A stretch of DNA of 64,000 nucleotides from Janthinobacterium sp. FW305-129 (GCF_020858115.1 NZ_JACYMM010000001.1:744001-808000), one strand, 5' to 3'; counted from the first letter of the stretch, positions 17,174 to 28,808 are shown. The notes: generated by a model from the sequence alone, not told the origin. Made by a program: numbers and translations.

Positions 17174-19567
17174 TCAATAGCGGTAATTCAGGCTCAGCAT
17201 CGCATTGCGCGGGTCGCCGTAACTGACTCTGCGGCCCGTGCTGATGCCATAGTAAGCGCGGTCGGTCAGGTTGTTGAGGTTGAACGACAGGGCCAGGCGG
17301 CCGGATAGCTGGTAGCGTGCCATGGCGTCGAACACGGCATACGAGCCCTGGTGCACGGTGGTCATGCCGCCGCGCACGGCCCGCGTGTTTTGCCAGGTGT
17401 GCGATTGCCAGCGCGCGCCGCCCCCCACCGTCAGGCGCGGCATCGGCTGCCAGGTGCTGTACAGGCTGAGCTGGTCTTCGGGCGCCAGGGTATTGACCTT
17501 GCCGCCCGCGTCGCGCGCCACCTTGTGCGTGTAGCCGGCCTGCAGCTGCCAGCCCGGCATCAGCTGGCCCGCCACTTCCAGTTCCACGCCGCGCGAACGC
17601 ACGCCGTCGACGGCGCGATAGGCATCCATGCCCGTCACCTTGTTCACGGCATCGACGGACTCGGCGAAGTTATCCTGGCGCACCTCGAAAGCGGCCGCGC
17701 TGGCGTTCAGGCGGCCGTTGAGGAACACGCCCTTTACGCCCGCCTCGATATTCTTGCCCAGCACGGGGTCCAGGGTCCTGTTGTCGACATCGCGGCTGTT
17801 TTGCGGACTGAAGATGTCGCTATAGCTGGCAAACGCCGTCAAATTCGGCGCGAAGTCCCAGGTCAGGCCCGCATACGGCGTGAAGATCGACGCCTCGTCG
17901 ATGTCGGCCGTGGGGTTGACGTAGGACGACAGGCGGCCACCGAGGATCACGTGCACGCCTTGCGGCAGCGAGAAGCGGCCCGTCGCGTACACGGCCTTCT
18001 GGCGGATGACTTCGCGGGCCGTGTCCAGCACCCACGTTGGCTCCGGCACCTCGCCCCGGTAGGTATAGATATTGTCGACCTTGATGAAGGAATACGGGCT
18101 GAAGACGTCGTCCGACTGCTTGCGGTAGGCGTTCGCGCCCACCACCAGTTCATGCGTGCGGCCCAGCAGGGTGAACGGGCCCTTCGCGTACACGTCCAGG
18201 CCATTGCTGGTGGCGTCGCTGTTGTACTGGCGCGCCGTGATGGCCGTGCCGCTGCCGTCCGCCTTCGGGAAGCTGTCGAGGTAGGCGACGGGCGCGTACA
18301 GCGCATTGGCCTGGTGGATCAGGCGCAGATTGGCCATCCAGCCGTTGTCGAAACTGTGTTCGAGCGAGGCGAAGACGGATTTGGCTTCCGTCTGCTGCGT
18401 GCTCCAGGTGGGCGCGCCATTGAACGAACGGGGCATGGTGAAGCGCTTGCCTTCCGCGTCGAACAGGGGCGCGCCACCCCAGTCGCTATTGCGCGGCACC
18501 GTGTGCTGGTAGTCGGCGCCCACGGTCAGCAGGGTGCGCGGCGACAGGTCCGCTTCCACGGTGCCATACGCGAGTTCTGAACGGCGCTGGTAGCGGTCGA
18601 CGAAGGAGTGCTTGTCCTGGTACGAAGCCACGGCGCGCGCGCGCACGCTGCCGCTGGCGTTCAGGGGACCGCCCACGTCGGCCATGCCGCGGTAATTGCT
18701 CCACGATCCGGCCGACAGGTCGGCCAGCGCGCGCAATTCGCGCGTGGGTTTCTTGCGGATCAGGTTGACGGTGGCGCCCGGCGTGCCGGCCCCGCTCATC
18801 AGCGCATTCGCGCCCTTCAGCACCTCGACCCGGTCGTACAGGTCCATATTGGCCAGCGATTCGCCCAGGTTCAGCGAGGCGTCGCGCGTCCACGGCAAGC
18901 CGTCATAGCTGAAATTGTCGAGCGAAAAGCCGCGCGCATAATAAATCGTGCGCTCGCTGTCGATGTGCTGCACGTACACGCCCGGCGTGTGATTGAGCAC
19001 CTCGCTCAGCTGCACCAGGCCGAAATCGTCCATCTGCTGGCGCGTCACCACGCTGACCGCGTGCGGCGTCTCGCGCGGCGACAGCACCAGGCGGTTCGCC
19101 GTGCTGACGGCGCCCGTCGTGTAGGAACCCGTGTCTTCCGTCACCTGGCCCAGGTAATTGATGGTGACGACCACTTCCGGCATGGTCGCTTCAAGCCGGA
19201 CGGCGGCCTGTGGCGCGGCTGGCGCGGCGTTTTGCACGGCGTTTTGCACAGTATACACGCCGCTGTCCGTCTTCAGCAGGGCCAGCCGCGTGCCCTGCAA
19301 GGCGCGGCGCAAGGCCTGCTCGGCCGTGAAATCGCCGTGCACGGCCGCACTGCTGACGCCGCGCGCCAGGTCCGCATCGATGGAAATGCGCACGCCGCCA
19401 CGGCTGGCAATGACGATCAGACTCGCATTGAGCGCCTGGGCCGGCACGTCGTAGCGGGTGGCGGCCGGCGCGGCTTGCACCGATGGCGTCTGCGCCAGGG
19501 CGGCAGGAACGGTGAAGGAAAGTAACATTACGGCCAGGGGAATCTGGCGCATCAACAATGGTGGCAT
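17174..19567 (-). CDS. TonB-dependent siderophore receptor with STN signalling domain (second unit)
   Basis: 797 residues. The signal peptide ends at VPAALAQ, the STN domain lies at about 35-95 (RYDVPAQALNASLIVIASRGGVRI), then the plug (ETPHAVSVVTRQQMDDFGLVQLSEVL, NTPGVYV) and a barrel ending in LNYRY. An internal Met (MRQIPLAVML, five residues in) is an alternative start. It transports a ferric siderophore across the outer membrane and signals to the FecR encoded 95 bases upstream. It is as long as the receptor of the neighbouring unit but differs clearly in the barrel sequence, so the two probably have different ligands. Confidence 0.9.
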   Translation of the reverse strand: MPPLLMRQIPLAVMLLSFTVPAALAQTPSVQAAPAATRYDVPAQALNASLIVIASRGGVRISIDADLARGVSSAAVHGDFTAEQALRRALQGTRLALLKTDSGVYTVQNAVQNAAPAAPQAAVRLEATMPEVVVTINYLGQVTEDTGSYTTGAVSTANRLVLSPRETPHAVSVVTRQQMDDFGLVQLSEVLNHTPGVYVQHIDSERTIYYARGFSLDNFSYDGLPWTRDASLNLGESLANMDLYDRVEVLKGANALMSGAGTPGATVNLIRKKPTRELRALADLSAGSWSNYRGMADVGGPLNASGSVRARAVASYQDKHSFVDRYQRRSELAYGTVEADLSPRTLLTVGADYQHTVPRNSDWGGAPLFDAEGKRFTMPRSFNGAPTWSTQQTEAKSVFASLEHSFDNGWMANLRLIHQANALYAPVAYLDSFPKADGSGTAITARQYNSDATSNGLDVYAKGPFTLLGRTHELVVGANAYRKQSDDVFSPYSFIKVDNIYTYRGEVPEPTWVLDTAREVIRQKAVYATGRFSLPQGVHVILGGRLSSYVNPTADIDEASIFTPYAGLTWDFAPNLTAFASYSDIFSPQNSRDVDNRTLDPVLGKNIEAGVKGVFLNGRLNASAAAFEVRQDNFAESVDAVNKVTGMDAYRAVDGVRSRGVELEVAGQLMPGWQLQAGYTHKVARDAGGKVNTLAPEDQLSLYSTWQPMPRLTVGGGARWQSHTWQNTRAVRGGMTTVHQGSYAVFDAMARYQLSGRLALSFNLNNLTDRAYYGISTGRRVSYGDPRNAMLSLNYRY

Positions 19568-19662
19568 GCTGGGACTCTATCTTGATGGTGAAGGAAAAGT
19601 GGGGCTACACCAGGTATGAGTCGCGGCGCGCCAAAAGTGACAGTGCCGGCGCAAAAAATATG

Positions 19663-20637
19663 TCAGCTTGTCTTCAGGTCGAGTCCCGTCCACCAGCCGC
19701 CAGGCCCCTGGCGCAAGGTCACGGGCAGGGTTTCGGCCAGCGCCAGCAGGGTGGCGCCGCTGTCGTCGAGCGAATAATTGCCGGACACGCGCAGCGCGGC
19801 CGCCTGCGCCGTGACGTCGATGTAGCCGTGGCGGTACGGCCGCAACGCCGCCACCACGTCGCCCAGCGTCTGGTCGGTGGCCACCAGCATGCCCTGCTGC
19901 CACGCCGTCGCCTGCCCTGCCGCCATGCCTGGCAGCAGCATCAAGCGGTCCGCATCGAAGCGCGCCGCCTGGCCCTGGCGCAGCACGCGCGCCAGGCCTT
20001 TGCCGGCCGGACGCACGTCGAGATCGCCCTGCACGGCCAGCGCCACGGTGCCGCGCGCTTCGCGCCGCAGCATCAGCTCGCCGCCCAGCGCCGTCACCGT
20101 GCCGTGCGCGCTGCGCAGCACGAATGGCGCATTGGCAGCAGGCGCCACGCGCGCCAGCAACTGGCCCTGGCGCAAGGCGACCTGCCGGTGTTCATGCGTG
20201 ACATCCGTATCGGCCGAAGAGCGGGCGTCCAGGGTCAGCACGCTGCCGTCGGCCAGCGTGTAGCGGCCCCGCCTGGCCGTGGCCGTATGCAGGTCCGCGC
20301 TCCAGTCCGGCAAGAACGGGCTGCCGCGCAGCAGCCAGGCGCCACCGAACGCCGCGCCCGCCAGGCACAGCACGCCCTGCAGCCATTGGCGCCGCTGGTC
20401 ATCGTGCCGGGCGGCGCGTGCCAGGGTGTGGCCGACGGCCGCCGCCCCGCCCGCCGCCTGCAGCGGCCCGATGCTGTGCTCGACGGCCTGCCCCAGCATC
20501 TGCCACGCGGCCGCATGGCGGGCATCGGCGGCCAGCCAGCGGGCGAAGGCCTGGTGCTGTCCTTCGTCCGCCTCGCCCGAACTGAGTTCGACCAGCCAGC
20601 CGATGGCGGCATCCTGTACCGCGGGGGACATGCTCAT
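19663..20637 (-). CDS. FecR-like anti-sigma factor (second unit)
   Basis: 324 residues. The N-terminal domain (DAAIGWLVELSSGEADEGQ, FARWLAADARHAAAW) binds the sigma factor. One membrane segment lies near residue 95 (GVLCLAGAAFGGAWLL), followed by the periplasmic FecR domain (RGRYTLADGSVLTLDARSS) and a C-terminal receptor-contact region (GDVVAALRPYRHGYIDV). The ATG overlaps the stop of the upstream sigma gene (ATGA); a second in-frame ATG lies two codons later. It is expressed with the sigma factor and precedes the receptor gene. Confidence 0.88.
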   Translation of the reverse strand: MSMSPAVQDAAIGWLVELSSGEADEGQHQAFARWLAADARHAAAWQMLGQAVEHSIGPLQAAGGAAAVGHTLARAARHDDQRRQWLQGVLCLAGAAFGGAWLLRGSPFLPDWSADLHTATARRGRYTLADGSVLTLDARSSADTDVTHEHRQVALRQGQLLARVAPAANAPFVLRSAHGTVTALGGELMLRREARGTVALAVQGDLDVRPAGKGLARVLRQGQAARFDADRLMLLPGMAAGQATAWQQGMLVATDQTLGDVVAALRPYRHGYIDVTAQAAALRVSGNYSLDDSGATLLALAETLPVTLRQGPGGWWTGLDLKTS

Positions 20638-21167
20638 GCCGCCTGCGCCGCCAGGCAGCAGCGCAAGCCCTGCGCCATGTACTGGCGCACCATGCTGGCC
20701 GACACGCCAAGGCGGGCGGCGATCTGCGCATACGTGAGGCCGTCGAGCTGGCTCATCAGAAAAGCGCTGCGCGCCTTGGCGGACAGGGTATCGAGCGCGC
20801 GCGACAGCCGTTCCAGCGCTTCGAGCAGCACGGCGCGTTCCTCCGGCGACGGCTGGACGGCATCGGGCAGCAGCGCCAGGGTCTCCAGGTACGCCTGCTC
20901 GATATCGCGCCGCCGCCACTGCTGCAGCAAGATGCTTTTCGCTACCGTCGTCAGGTAGGCGCGCGGCTCGCGGATGGCGGACAATCTTCCCGCATGCAGC
21001 ACGCGCACAAAGGTTTCCGACACCACATCCTCTGCTTCCGCCCGGTTACGCAAGCGCAACAGCAAGCGCTGCAGCAGCCAGCCCTGGTGGCCCGTAAACA
21101 GGCTGGCGGCCAGGGTGGCGTCATTCGAGGGGCAAGAAAAGGCAGACAAGAGCGGACCCGGCAACAT
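20634..21167 (-). CDS. FecI-like ECF sigma factor (second unit)
   Basis: 177 residues. Region 2 is LFTGHQGWLLQRLLLRLRNRAEAEDVVSETFVRVL in outline; region 4 is AFLMSQLDGLTYAQIAARLGVSASMVRQYM. It serves the second iron-signalling unit with the FecR and receptor downstream. The start shown is the first ATG, but it has no Shine-Dalgarno sequence and lies only about 11 bases after the predicted transcription start, so the mRNA would be almost leaderless. A downstream TTG start cannot be excluded. Confidence 0.88.
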   Translation of the reverse strand: MLPGPLLSAFSCPSNDATLAASLFTGHQGWLLQRLLLRLRNRAEAEDVVSETFVRVLHAGRLSAIREPRAYLTTVAKSILLQQWRRRDIEQAYLETLALLPDAVQPSPEERAVLLEALERLSRALDTLSAKARSAFLMSQLDGLTYAQIAARLGVSASMVRQYMAQGLRCCLAAQAA

Positions 21168-21171
21168 AAAT

Positions 21172-21213
21172 GATAATGATTCTCATTATATGACAGGCAC
21201 TGGAAGATGTCGC
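21172..21213 (-). promoter_or_regulatory. Promoter with near-consensus Fur box (second ECF sigma unit)
   Basis: GATAATGATTCTCATTATA (21172-21190) matches the 19-base Fur consensus at 16 positions. On the minus strand a perfect TATAAT occupies 21190-21185, with GCGACA as -35 (21213-21208) at 17-base spacing. Fur would cover the -10 directly. The predicted start is near 21178. Confidence 0.83.
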
Positions 21214-21302
21214 GCAATTTTGCGATGCTTGTCAACCGCTGGCAACGCCACCCATCGCACGCAGGTGGCTGGTCTTCGAGCGATAATGGATGCCGCAGCC
21301 GG

Positions 21303-23819
21303 CTACGTGGTCGAGATGACGGTATTGAGGGCGCGCCGCAGTTCCTTCAGCCGGGGCGGCTTGCCCAGCACGCAGTTGACGTGCTCGGGGTAGTCGCTGT
21401 CGGCCGCCAGGCGCTGGCCCCAGCCCGTGAGCATGATGATGGGCGTGGCCGGCGAACGCTGGCGCACCGCGCTGGCCACCTTGCGCCCGTCCACGTGGGG
21501 CATGCCCAGGTCCGTGATGACCACGGCGAAGTATTCGTGCCGCTCGCATGCGGCGCGGAAGCAGTCGATACCGGCCTGGCCGCCGTCGGCGGACACCACT
21601 TCGTGGCCATCGATTTCCAGGATGTCGCGCAGGGACTTGAGCACCATCGGGTCGTCGTCCACCACCAGGATGCGCAGGCGCGGCGGCACGGCGTGGGCCG
21701 CGTCGGGCGCTTGCTCCGCCGCGTCCACCGCGCAGGCGGGAAACGCCAGGCGCACCGCCGTGCCCTGCCCCGGGGCCGTGACGATGTCGATGCTGGCGCC
21801 ATGGCGCTCCATCATGCCGTACACCATGGCCAGGCCCAGGCCCGTGCCGCGCTCGCCCTTGGTGGTGAAAAACGGCTCCAGGCAGCGGCGGCGCGTATTC
21901 TCGTCCATGCCGACGCCCGTGTCGCCCACCTCGATGCGCACCTGCCGCGCCGCCTCGCCCGCTGCACCGGCGCAGCTGGTGCGCACGCTCAGGGTGCCGC
22001 CTTCCGGCATGGCGTCGACGGCGTTGAAGACCAGGTTCGTCAGCGCCTCGCGGATTTCACCCACGCTGCCGGGCAGCATGGGCAAGCCGTCCTCCAGCTC
22101 CGTGCGCAGGGCGATGACGATGCCGCGCTGCTGCGGCATGTCGCTCCAGCGCGCCCGCGTCAGGTCCAGCACCTGCTGCACCACCAGGTTGGCGTCGATG
22201 GGCGACAGCGCCAGCTGCGGTTCGCGCTGGCGGTAGAATTCGCGCATGCGCGCCACCGTGGCGGCCACGTCGTCGATGGCGCGCTCGATGACTTCCAGGC
22301 AATGCCGGCCCTGCGGACTGAGATTGGTTTCCGTCTCCAGCAAGGACTCGGTGTACAGGGCCACGGGGGAAATGGCATTATTGATATCGTGCGCGATGCC
22401 GCTGGCCATCTGCCCCAGCGCGCGCAGGCGTTCCTGCTGCATCACCGACTGCTGCGTCTGGCGCAAATCGTCATACGCGCGCTGCAGCGCGCCGTAGAGC
22501 TGCGCCTGGTTGGCGGCCAGCGCCACGTGCTCGCTCAGCTGGCTGAGGAATTCGCATTCGCCGCTGGTAAAGCTGTGCGCGGCGCGGCGCGCTACAATCA
22601 GGATGCCGAAGACCGTGTTTTCGGCCAGCAGCGGCGCCATGACGAGGGCGCGCAGCCCCCCTTGCGCCAGCCGCTGCGGAAACGGAAACGCCACTTCGCC
22701 GATGTCCGCTTCATACACGAGCTTGCCGCGCACGCAGCTCGACAGGCCATTTTCGTCGATGGGAATGTGCGCCTGCTCGCCCATCATGAACGACAGCGCC
22801 AGCGCCTCGCTGCGCACGCCCACGCACGTCACCTGCAGCGCGTGTTCGGACGGCCGGTACAGGCAGATGCAGCTGAAATCGATGGGCAGCTGCTCTTCCA
22901 GGCTGCGCACCACCACCTGGAAGATGCTGCGCAAGTCCTGCCGTTCGCCGATCGAGCGCGTGATCTGCTGCAGCAGGTTCAGGCGCTCGAGCTGTTCATG
23001 CACCTTGCGCTCGGCCAGCTGGCGCTCGGCGATCTGCGTTTCCAGGGCGGCATTCGTCTGCGCCAGCTCGTCGCGCGAGACGGTGGTGCGCCGCAGCTTG
23101 TCCGTCATGCCGTCGAAGGCGCGCGCCAGGTCGCCGATTTCATTCTTCGTGTGCACGCCGAGCGCAAAATCGAGCTTGCCGGCGCCGACGATCAGGGTGC
23201 CCTGGCGCAGCTTCTCCAGCGGTCCCGTGACGCTGGTCATGGTGAAGTAGATCAAACCGGCCACCAGCGCGATGATCACGCCGCCAAACAGCATCACGGC
23301 CACATTCGCCCGCTGCTGCGCCGCCAGCACCCCTTGCCGGCTCAATTCGGACAAGCGCATCGCGTCGGCGATCATGCCCTGCACCTTGCCCATGATCTGG
23401 CCGGACAGGCGCGATTCCAGCTCGCCCAGCACCTCGCGCCGCTGCGGGTCCTGCCCCAGCTCGCGGTGATTCGCCACAAACAGCTGGAACAAAGCGCCCA
23501 CGCCGGCCAGGTCGCCCTGCAATTCGCGCAACAGCGCGCGCTCCTCGCCGGTGCTGAAGGCGGGCGTAGCCAGCAGCCCCGTAGCCAGCGACTCGCTGCG
23601 CAGCTGCCACTGGGCCCGCGTGCGCGCGCCATGGTGCAGCGCATACTCGATCGACAGATAACGCAGCGAAGTGACGGCTTGCAGGATATCGGCTGCCGCC
23701 TTGTTCTTCGCCAGTTCGCGCTGCATCGCCATGGTGGTGGAAAACAGCACGGCGACGATGATGGCCACGAGCGCCACGCAAAACAGTTGGGCCAGCTTGA
23801 AGCGCGTCACGATTTTCAC
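21303..23819 (-). CDS. Membrane hybrid histidine kinase with HAMP, GAF and C-terminal receiver
   Basis: 838 residues. The first membrane helix is at about 8-30 (LFCVALVAIIVAVLF) and the second near 190-210 (VAVMLFGGVIIALVAGLIYF), enclosing a periplasmic helical sensor of about 160 residues. HAMP, coiled-coil linker (AALETQIAERQLAERKVHE), GAF (about 290-440), HisKA (ASGIAHDINNAISP), HATPase (NLVFNAVDAMPEGG, DTGVGMDE, GTGLGLAM) and a receiver (RILVVDDDP, ITDLGMPHVDG) follow. It is the last gene of a leftward operon with a solute-binding protein 10 bases upstream and another hybrid kinase before that. The binding protein may present ligand to the periplasmic region. Confidence 0.9.
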   Translation of the reverse strand: MKIVTRFKLAQLFCVALVAIIVAVLFSTTMAMQRELAKNKAAADILQAVTSLRYLSIEYALHHGARTRAQWQLRSESLATGLLATPAFSTGEERALLRELQGDLAGVGALFQLFVANHRELGQDPQRREVLGELESRLSGQIMGKVQGMIADAMRLSELSRQGVLAAQQRANVAVMLFGGVIIALVAGLIYFTMTSVTGPLEKLRQGTLIVGAGKLDFALGVHTKNEIGDLARAFDGMTDKLRRTTVSRDELAQTNAALETQIAERQLAERKVHEQLERLNLLQQITRSIGERQDLRSIFQVVVRSLEEQLPIDFSCICLYRPSEHALQVTCVGVRSEALALSFMMGEQAHIPIDENGLSSCVRGKLVYEADIGEVAFPFPQRLAQGGLRALVMAPLLAENTVFGILIVARRAAHSFTSGECEFLSQLSEHVALAANQAQLYGALQRAYDDLRQTQQSVMQQERLRALGQMASGIAHDINNAISPVALYTESLLETETNLSPQGRHCLEVIERAIDDVAATVARMREFYRQREPQLALSPIDANLVVQQVLDLTRARWSDMPQQRGIVIALRTELEDGLPMLPGSVGEIREALTNLVFNAVDAMPEGGTLSVRTSCAGAAGEAARQVRIEVGDTGVGMDENTRRRCLEPFFTTKGERGTGLGLAMVYGMMERHGASIDIVTAPGQGTAVRLAFPACAVDAAEQAPDAAHAVPPRLRILVVDDDPMVLKSLRDILEIDGHEVVSADGGQAGIDCFRAACERHEYFAVVITDLGMPHVDGRKVASAVRQRSPATPIIMLTGWGQRLAADSDYPEHVNCVLGKPPRLKELRRALNTVISTT

Positions 23820-23829
23820 GGTGGCTTTC

Positions 23830-24845
23830 TCAATGAATGACCGTCACGGCCGATGGCGCCACGGCTTCCAGGCCGTCCAGGTAGACGGCGTCGAGGAAGT
23901 TCGGCATCTCGCCGCTGCCGGCCAGGCGGTTCTTGATGGCCCAGCGCGCCTCGTCTTCCAGCGCCAGCAGCAAGCGCTGGTCGAGCACGATATCAAACTG
24001 ATAACCACGCCAGGCCGCCTGCAGGCGCGCCGCCTCGCCGGCCGAGGCCCTGGAAAACAGGCTGCGCGCGGCATCGGGCTCATCCTGGCAAAAGCGCGCG
24101 CCGGCGATCAGCGCGCGCAGCACCTTGCGCATCGTGGCCGGGTGGCTGCGCACATAGGCGCCCGTGCCGGCCACGTTGAACAGGCCCGCATACACGTCCT
24201 CGCCATAGAAGAGGGCCGCCTTGCCCGCGATGGCCTGCGTCATCGCCGTCAAGAAGGGTTCCCAGCCGGCCGCCGCGTCGACCTCGCCCCGCGCCAGCGC
24301 CCCGGCCAGCTGCTCCGGCGCGTAGTTCTGCAAGGTAACTTCCCCGGGCAGCAGCTTCTGGCGGTTCAAAAAAGCATCGAGCGTGAACTGGCCGGAGGTG
24401 CCCAGGGTCACGCCGATGCGCTTGCCCTTCAGGCTAGCGGGCGTGGACACGCCGCGGTCCAGGCGCCCCACGATGCCGTGGTCGCGCTCGGCCTCGAAGA
24501 TGCTGGCGATGATGACGACGGACTGGTTCTGCAGGCTGGCCAGCACCACGGGAATGTCGGACACCGTGCCCAGGTCGGCCTTGCCCTGCAGCACGGCTTC
24601 CAGCGACGCCTTGCCCGACGAATACGGCTGCAGCAGCGCGTCGATGCCCTCGCGCGCGAAATAGCCCTGCCCGCGCGCGGCCAGCACGGGGCAGCTGCCC
24701 ACGTACTCCCCATTCACGGCCAGGCGCAGCACTTCCACGGGGCCGGGCGGCGCGGGACGGGCAACGAGCCGCCAGAGCGCCGCGGCGGCCAGCGCCAGCA
24801 ACAGCGCGATGCCCGCCAGCCAGGCCGCCCGGCGCGCCGGGGCGT

Positions 24846-24849
<4 letters not shown>
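23830..24849 (-). CDS. Membrane-anchored NMT1/SsuA-like solute-binding protein
   Basis: 339 residues. An N-terminal hydrophobic helix (WLAGIALLLALAAAALW) lacks a clear cleavage or lipobox site, so the protein may stay anchored in the inner membrane facing the periplasm. The rest is a NMT1/THI5- or SsuA/TauA-like binding fold: LRLAVNGEYVGSCPVLAARGQGYFAREG, KADLGTVSDIPVVLASL, LKGKRIGVTLGTSGQFTLDAFL and GEVDAAAGWEPFL are typical. No ABC permease or ATPase gene is adjacent; instead it is embedded between two kinase genes, with an ATGA overlap to the upstream one. It is more likely a sensory binding protein than an importer component. Ligand class (sulfonate, nitrate, thiamine precursor or other) is not decided by sequence. 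Confidence 0.85.
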
Positions 24850-26483
<1,634 letters not shown>

Positions 26484-26605
26484 GCATTCTCCTGGCGGCA
26501 TGACCTTGCGGGCCGGGAACTCGCCCCGCAACATGCGTTCCGAGCATAGCACCTGGAAATTACCAAAAATACACGCTTTGTCACGCGCCCGGCGCAGCCG
26601 GGGTG

Positions 26606-28804
26606 CTAAGCCATCACGGGCAGCCCCCGCAGCAGCTTGTCCAGGGTCACGGGATAGTCGCGCACCCTCACCCCGGTGGCGTTGTAGACGGCATTGGCGA
26701 TGGCCGCCGCCACGCCGCAGATGCCCAGCTCGCCCACGCCCTTGGCTTTCATGGGCGAGGACATGGGATCCGTTTCGTCGAGGAAGATGACGTCCTGGTG
26801 CGGGATGTCGGCGTGCACGGGCACTTCGTAGCCGGCCAGGTCGTGGTTGACGAAGAAGCCGCGGCGCCGGTCGACCGCAAGTTCCTCCATCAGGGCCGCG
26901 CCCACGCCCATGGTCATGGCGCCGATCACCTGGCTGCGCGCCGCTTTCGGGTTCAGGATGCGGCCGGCCGCGCACACGGCCAGCATGCGCCGCACGCGCA
27001 CTTCGCCCGTGTCGCCGTCCACGCCCACCTCGACGAAATGCGCGCCGAACGTCGATTGCTGGAATTTTTTATCGAGATCGCCATATTCCATGCGGTCTTC
27101 CGCGACGACGTCGCCATGGTAGGCGGCGGCAACGAGCGGCACGCTGCGCTCGCCCTCACTCACTTGCCCATCGGAAAAGCGCGCTTGATTTTCGTCAAAG
27201 CCCAGCTTGGCCGCGATGGCCTGGCGCAGGCGCACGCAAGCCGCGTAGACGCCGGCCGTGGCGCTGTTGCCGCCCCACTGCCCGCCCGAACCGGCCGAGA
27301 CGGGAAAATCCGAGTCGCCCAGGCGCACGACGACACGGTTCAAGGTCACGCCCAGCATTTCCGCCGCCGTCTGCGCAATGATGGTATAGCTGCCCGTGCC
27401 GATGTCCGTCATGTCCGTTTCCACGGTGACGATGCCGTTGGCGTCGAGGCGCACCCTGGCGGCGGACTGCATGACGAGGTTGTTGCGGAAGGCGGCCGCC
27501 ACGCCCATGCCCACCAGCCAGCGGCCGTCGCGCCGCGCGCCGGGCCGGCTTTGCCGCTCCTTCCAGCCGAATTCCACGGCGCCCGTGCGCAGGCAATCGA
27601 TCAGGCGGCGCTGGGAAAACGGCCGGCCCGGCTTTTCCGGGTCCACTTTCGTGTCGTTCAGGATGCGCAAGACGATGGGGTCCATTTTCAATTTCTCCGC
27701 CAGTTCGTCCATGGCGATTTCCAGCGCCATCAGCCCCGGCGCTTCGCCCGGCGCGCGCATGGCATTGCCTTCCGGCAAGTCGAGCACGGCCAGGCGCATG
27801 GCCGTCATGCGGTTGGCGCCCGCGTACAGCAGGCGCGTCTGCATCACGGCCGTTTCCGGCTGGCCGCCCTTCAGGTCGCCCGACCACGATTCGTGGCCGA
27901 TGGCCGTGATCTTGCCGTCACGCGTGGCGCCCAGGCGCAGGCGCTGGATGGTGGCGGGCCGGTGCGTCGTGTTGTTGAACATCAGGGGCCGCGTCAGGGC
28001 CACCTTGACGGGACGCTGCGCCGCCCGCGCACCAAGCGCCGCCAGCAAGGCTTCCGCGCGCACGAACAGCTTGCCGCCGAAACCGCCGCCGATATACGGC
28101 GAGACGATGCGCACCTGGTCTTTCGGCACGCCCAAGGTGCGGGCCAGGTCGCTCCGGCCCCAGTCCACCATCTGGTTCGCCGTCCAGACCGTCAATTTAT
28201 CGCCGTCCCACGCGGCAATCGAAGCGTGCGGCTCCATCATGGCGTGCGACTGGTCAGGCGTCGTGTAGGTGGCGTCCAGGCGCACGGGGGCAGCAGCAAA
28301 GGCGCCGGCGAGGTTGCCCGTCTTGCTGTCGGGCTTGCCGTCCTTCGGCTTGGCAGCGCTGCCCTTGGCCTTGGCCAGGACGAAGGCGCCCGGCTGCGCG
28401 ATATACTTGACATCGAGCAACTGCGCGGCCGAACGGGCTTGCTCGAAGGTGTCCGCCACCACCAGCGCGATGGCCTGGTGATAGTGTTCAATGTCCGGGC
28501 CACCGAGCAGCTTCGCCGTGTTCATCTTTCCTTTTGTTAATTTCCCGGCCGATTCCGCCGTCACCACGGCCAGCACGCCGGGCGCCCGGCGCGCCGCGCC
28601 CGTGTCGATGGACGCGATGCGCCCCCTGGCGATGGCCGCGCCGACGACGTAACCATAGGCGGCGTGCGGCGCGGCCTTGTTCTGTTCATACGCGTACGGC
28701 GCCGTGCCCGTGGTTTTCAGGGGGCCGTCGATGCGGTCCGTGGGACGGCCCACGACTTTCAGCTGGTCGATGGGATTCGTGGTCGCAGGTGTCGTGAATT
28801 TCAT
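26606..28804 (-). CDS. paoC: Molybdenum-binding large subunit of PaoABC-type aldehyde oxidoreductase
   Basis: 732 residues, the same length as E. coli PaoC. It belongs to the xanthine oxidase family and carries the molybdopterin cytosine dinucleotide cofactor. Visible are the N-terminal hammerhead domain (VGRPTDRIDGPLKTTGTAPYAYE) and cofactor-binding segments (YIGGGFGGKL, GQWGGNSATAG). The catalytic Glu lies in KGVGELG at residue 692, matching the PaoC catalytic position. The start follows the paoB stop by four bases. With PaoA and PaoB it forms a periplasmic enzyme that oxidises aromatic and other aldehydes to acids. No PaoD-like cofactor-insertion chaperone gene is adjacent in the window. 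Confidence 0.9.
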   Translation of the reverse strand: MKFTTPATTNPIDQLKVVGRPTDRIDGPLKTTGTAPYAYEQNKAAPHAAYGYVVGAAIARGRIASIDTGAARRAPGVLAVVTAESAGKLTKGKMNTAKLLGGPDIEHYHQAIALVVADTFEQARSAAQLLDVKYIAQPGAFVLAKAKGSAAKPKDGKPDSKTGNLAGAFAAAPVRLDATYTTPDQSHAMMEPHASIAAWDGDKLTVWTANQMVDWGRSDLARTLGVPKDQVRIVSPYIGGGFGGKLFVRAEALLAALGARAAQRPVKVALTRPLMFNNTTHRPATIQRLRLGATRDGKITAIGHESWSGDLKGGQPETAVMQTRLLYAGANRMTAMRLAVLDLPEGNAMRAPGEAPGLMALEIAMDELAEKLKMDPIVLRILNDTKVDPEKPGRPFSQRRLIDCLRTGAVEFGWKERQSRPGARRDGRWLVGMGVAAAFRNNLVMQSAARVRLDANGIVTVETDMTDIGTGSYTIIAQTAAEMLGVTLNRVVVRLGDSDFPVSAGSGGQWGGNSATAGVYAACVRLRQAIAAKLGFDENQARFSDGQVSEGERSVPLVAAAYHGDVVAEDRMEYGDLDKKFQQSTFGAHFVEVGVDGDTGEVRVRRMLAVCAAGRILNPKAARSQVIGAMTMGVGAALMEELAVDRRRGFFVNHDLAGYEVPVHADIPHQDVIFLDETDPMSSPMKAKGVGELGICGVAAAIANAVYNATGVRVRDYPVTLDKLLRGLPVMA

Positions 28805-28808
28805 GGCC

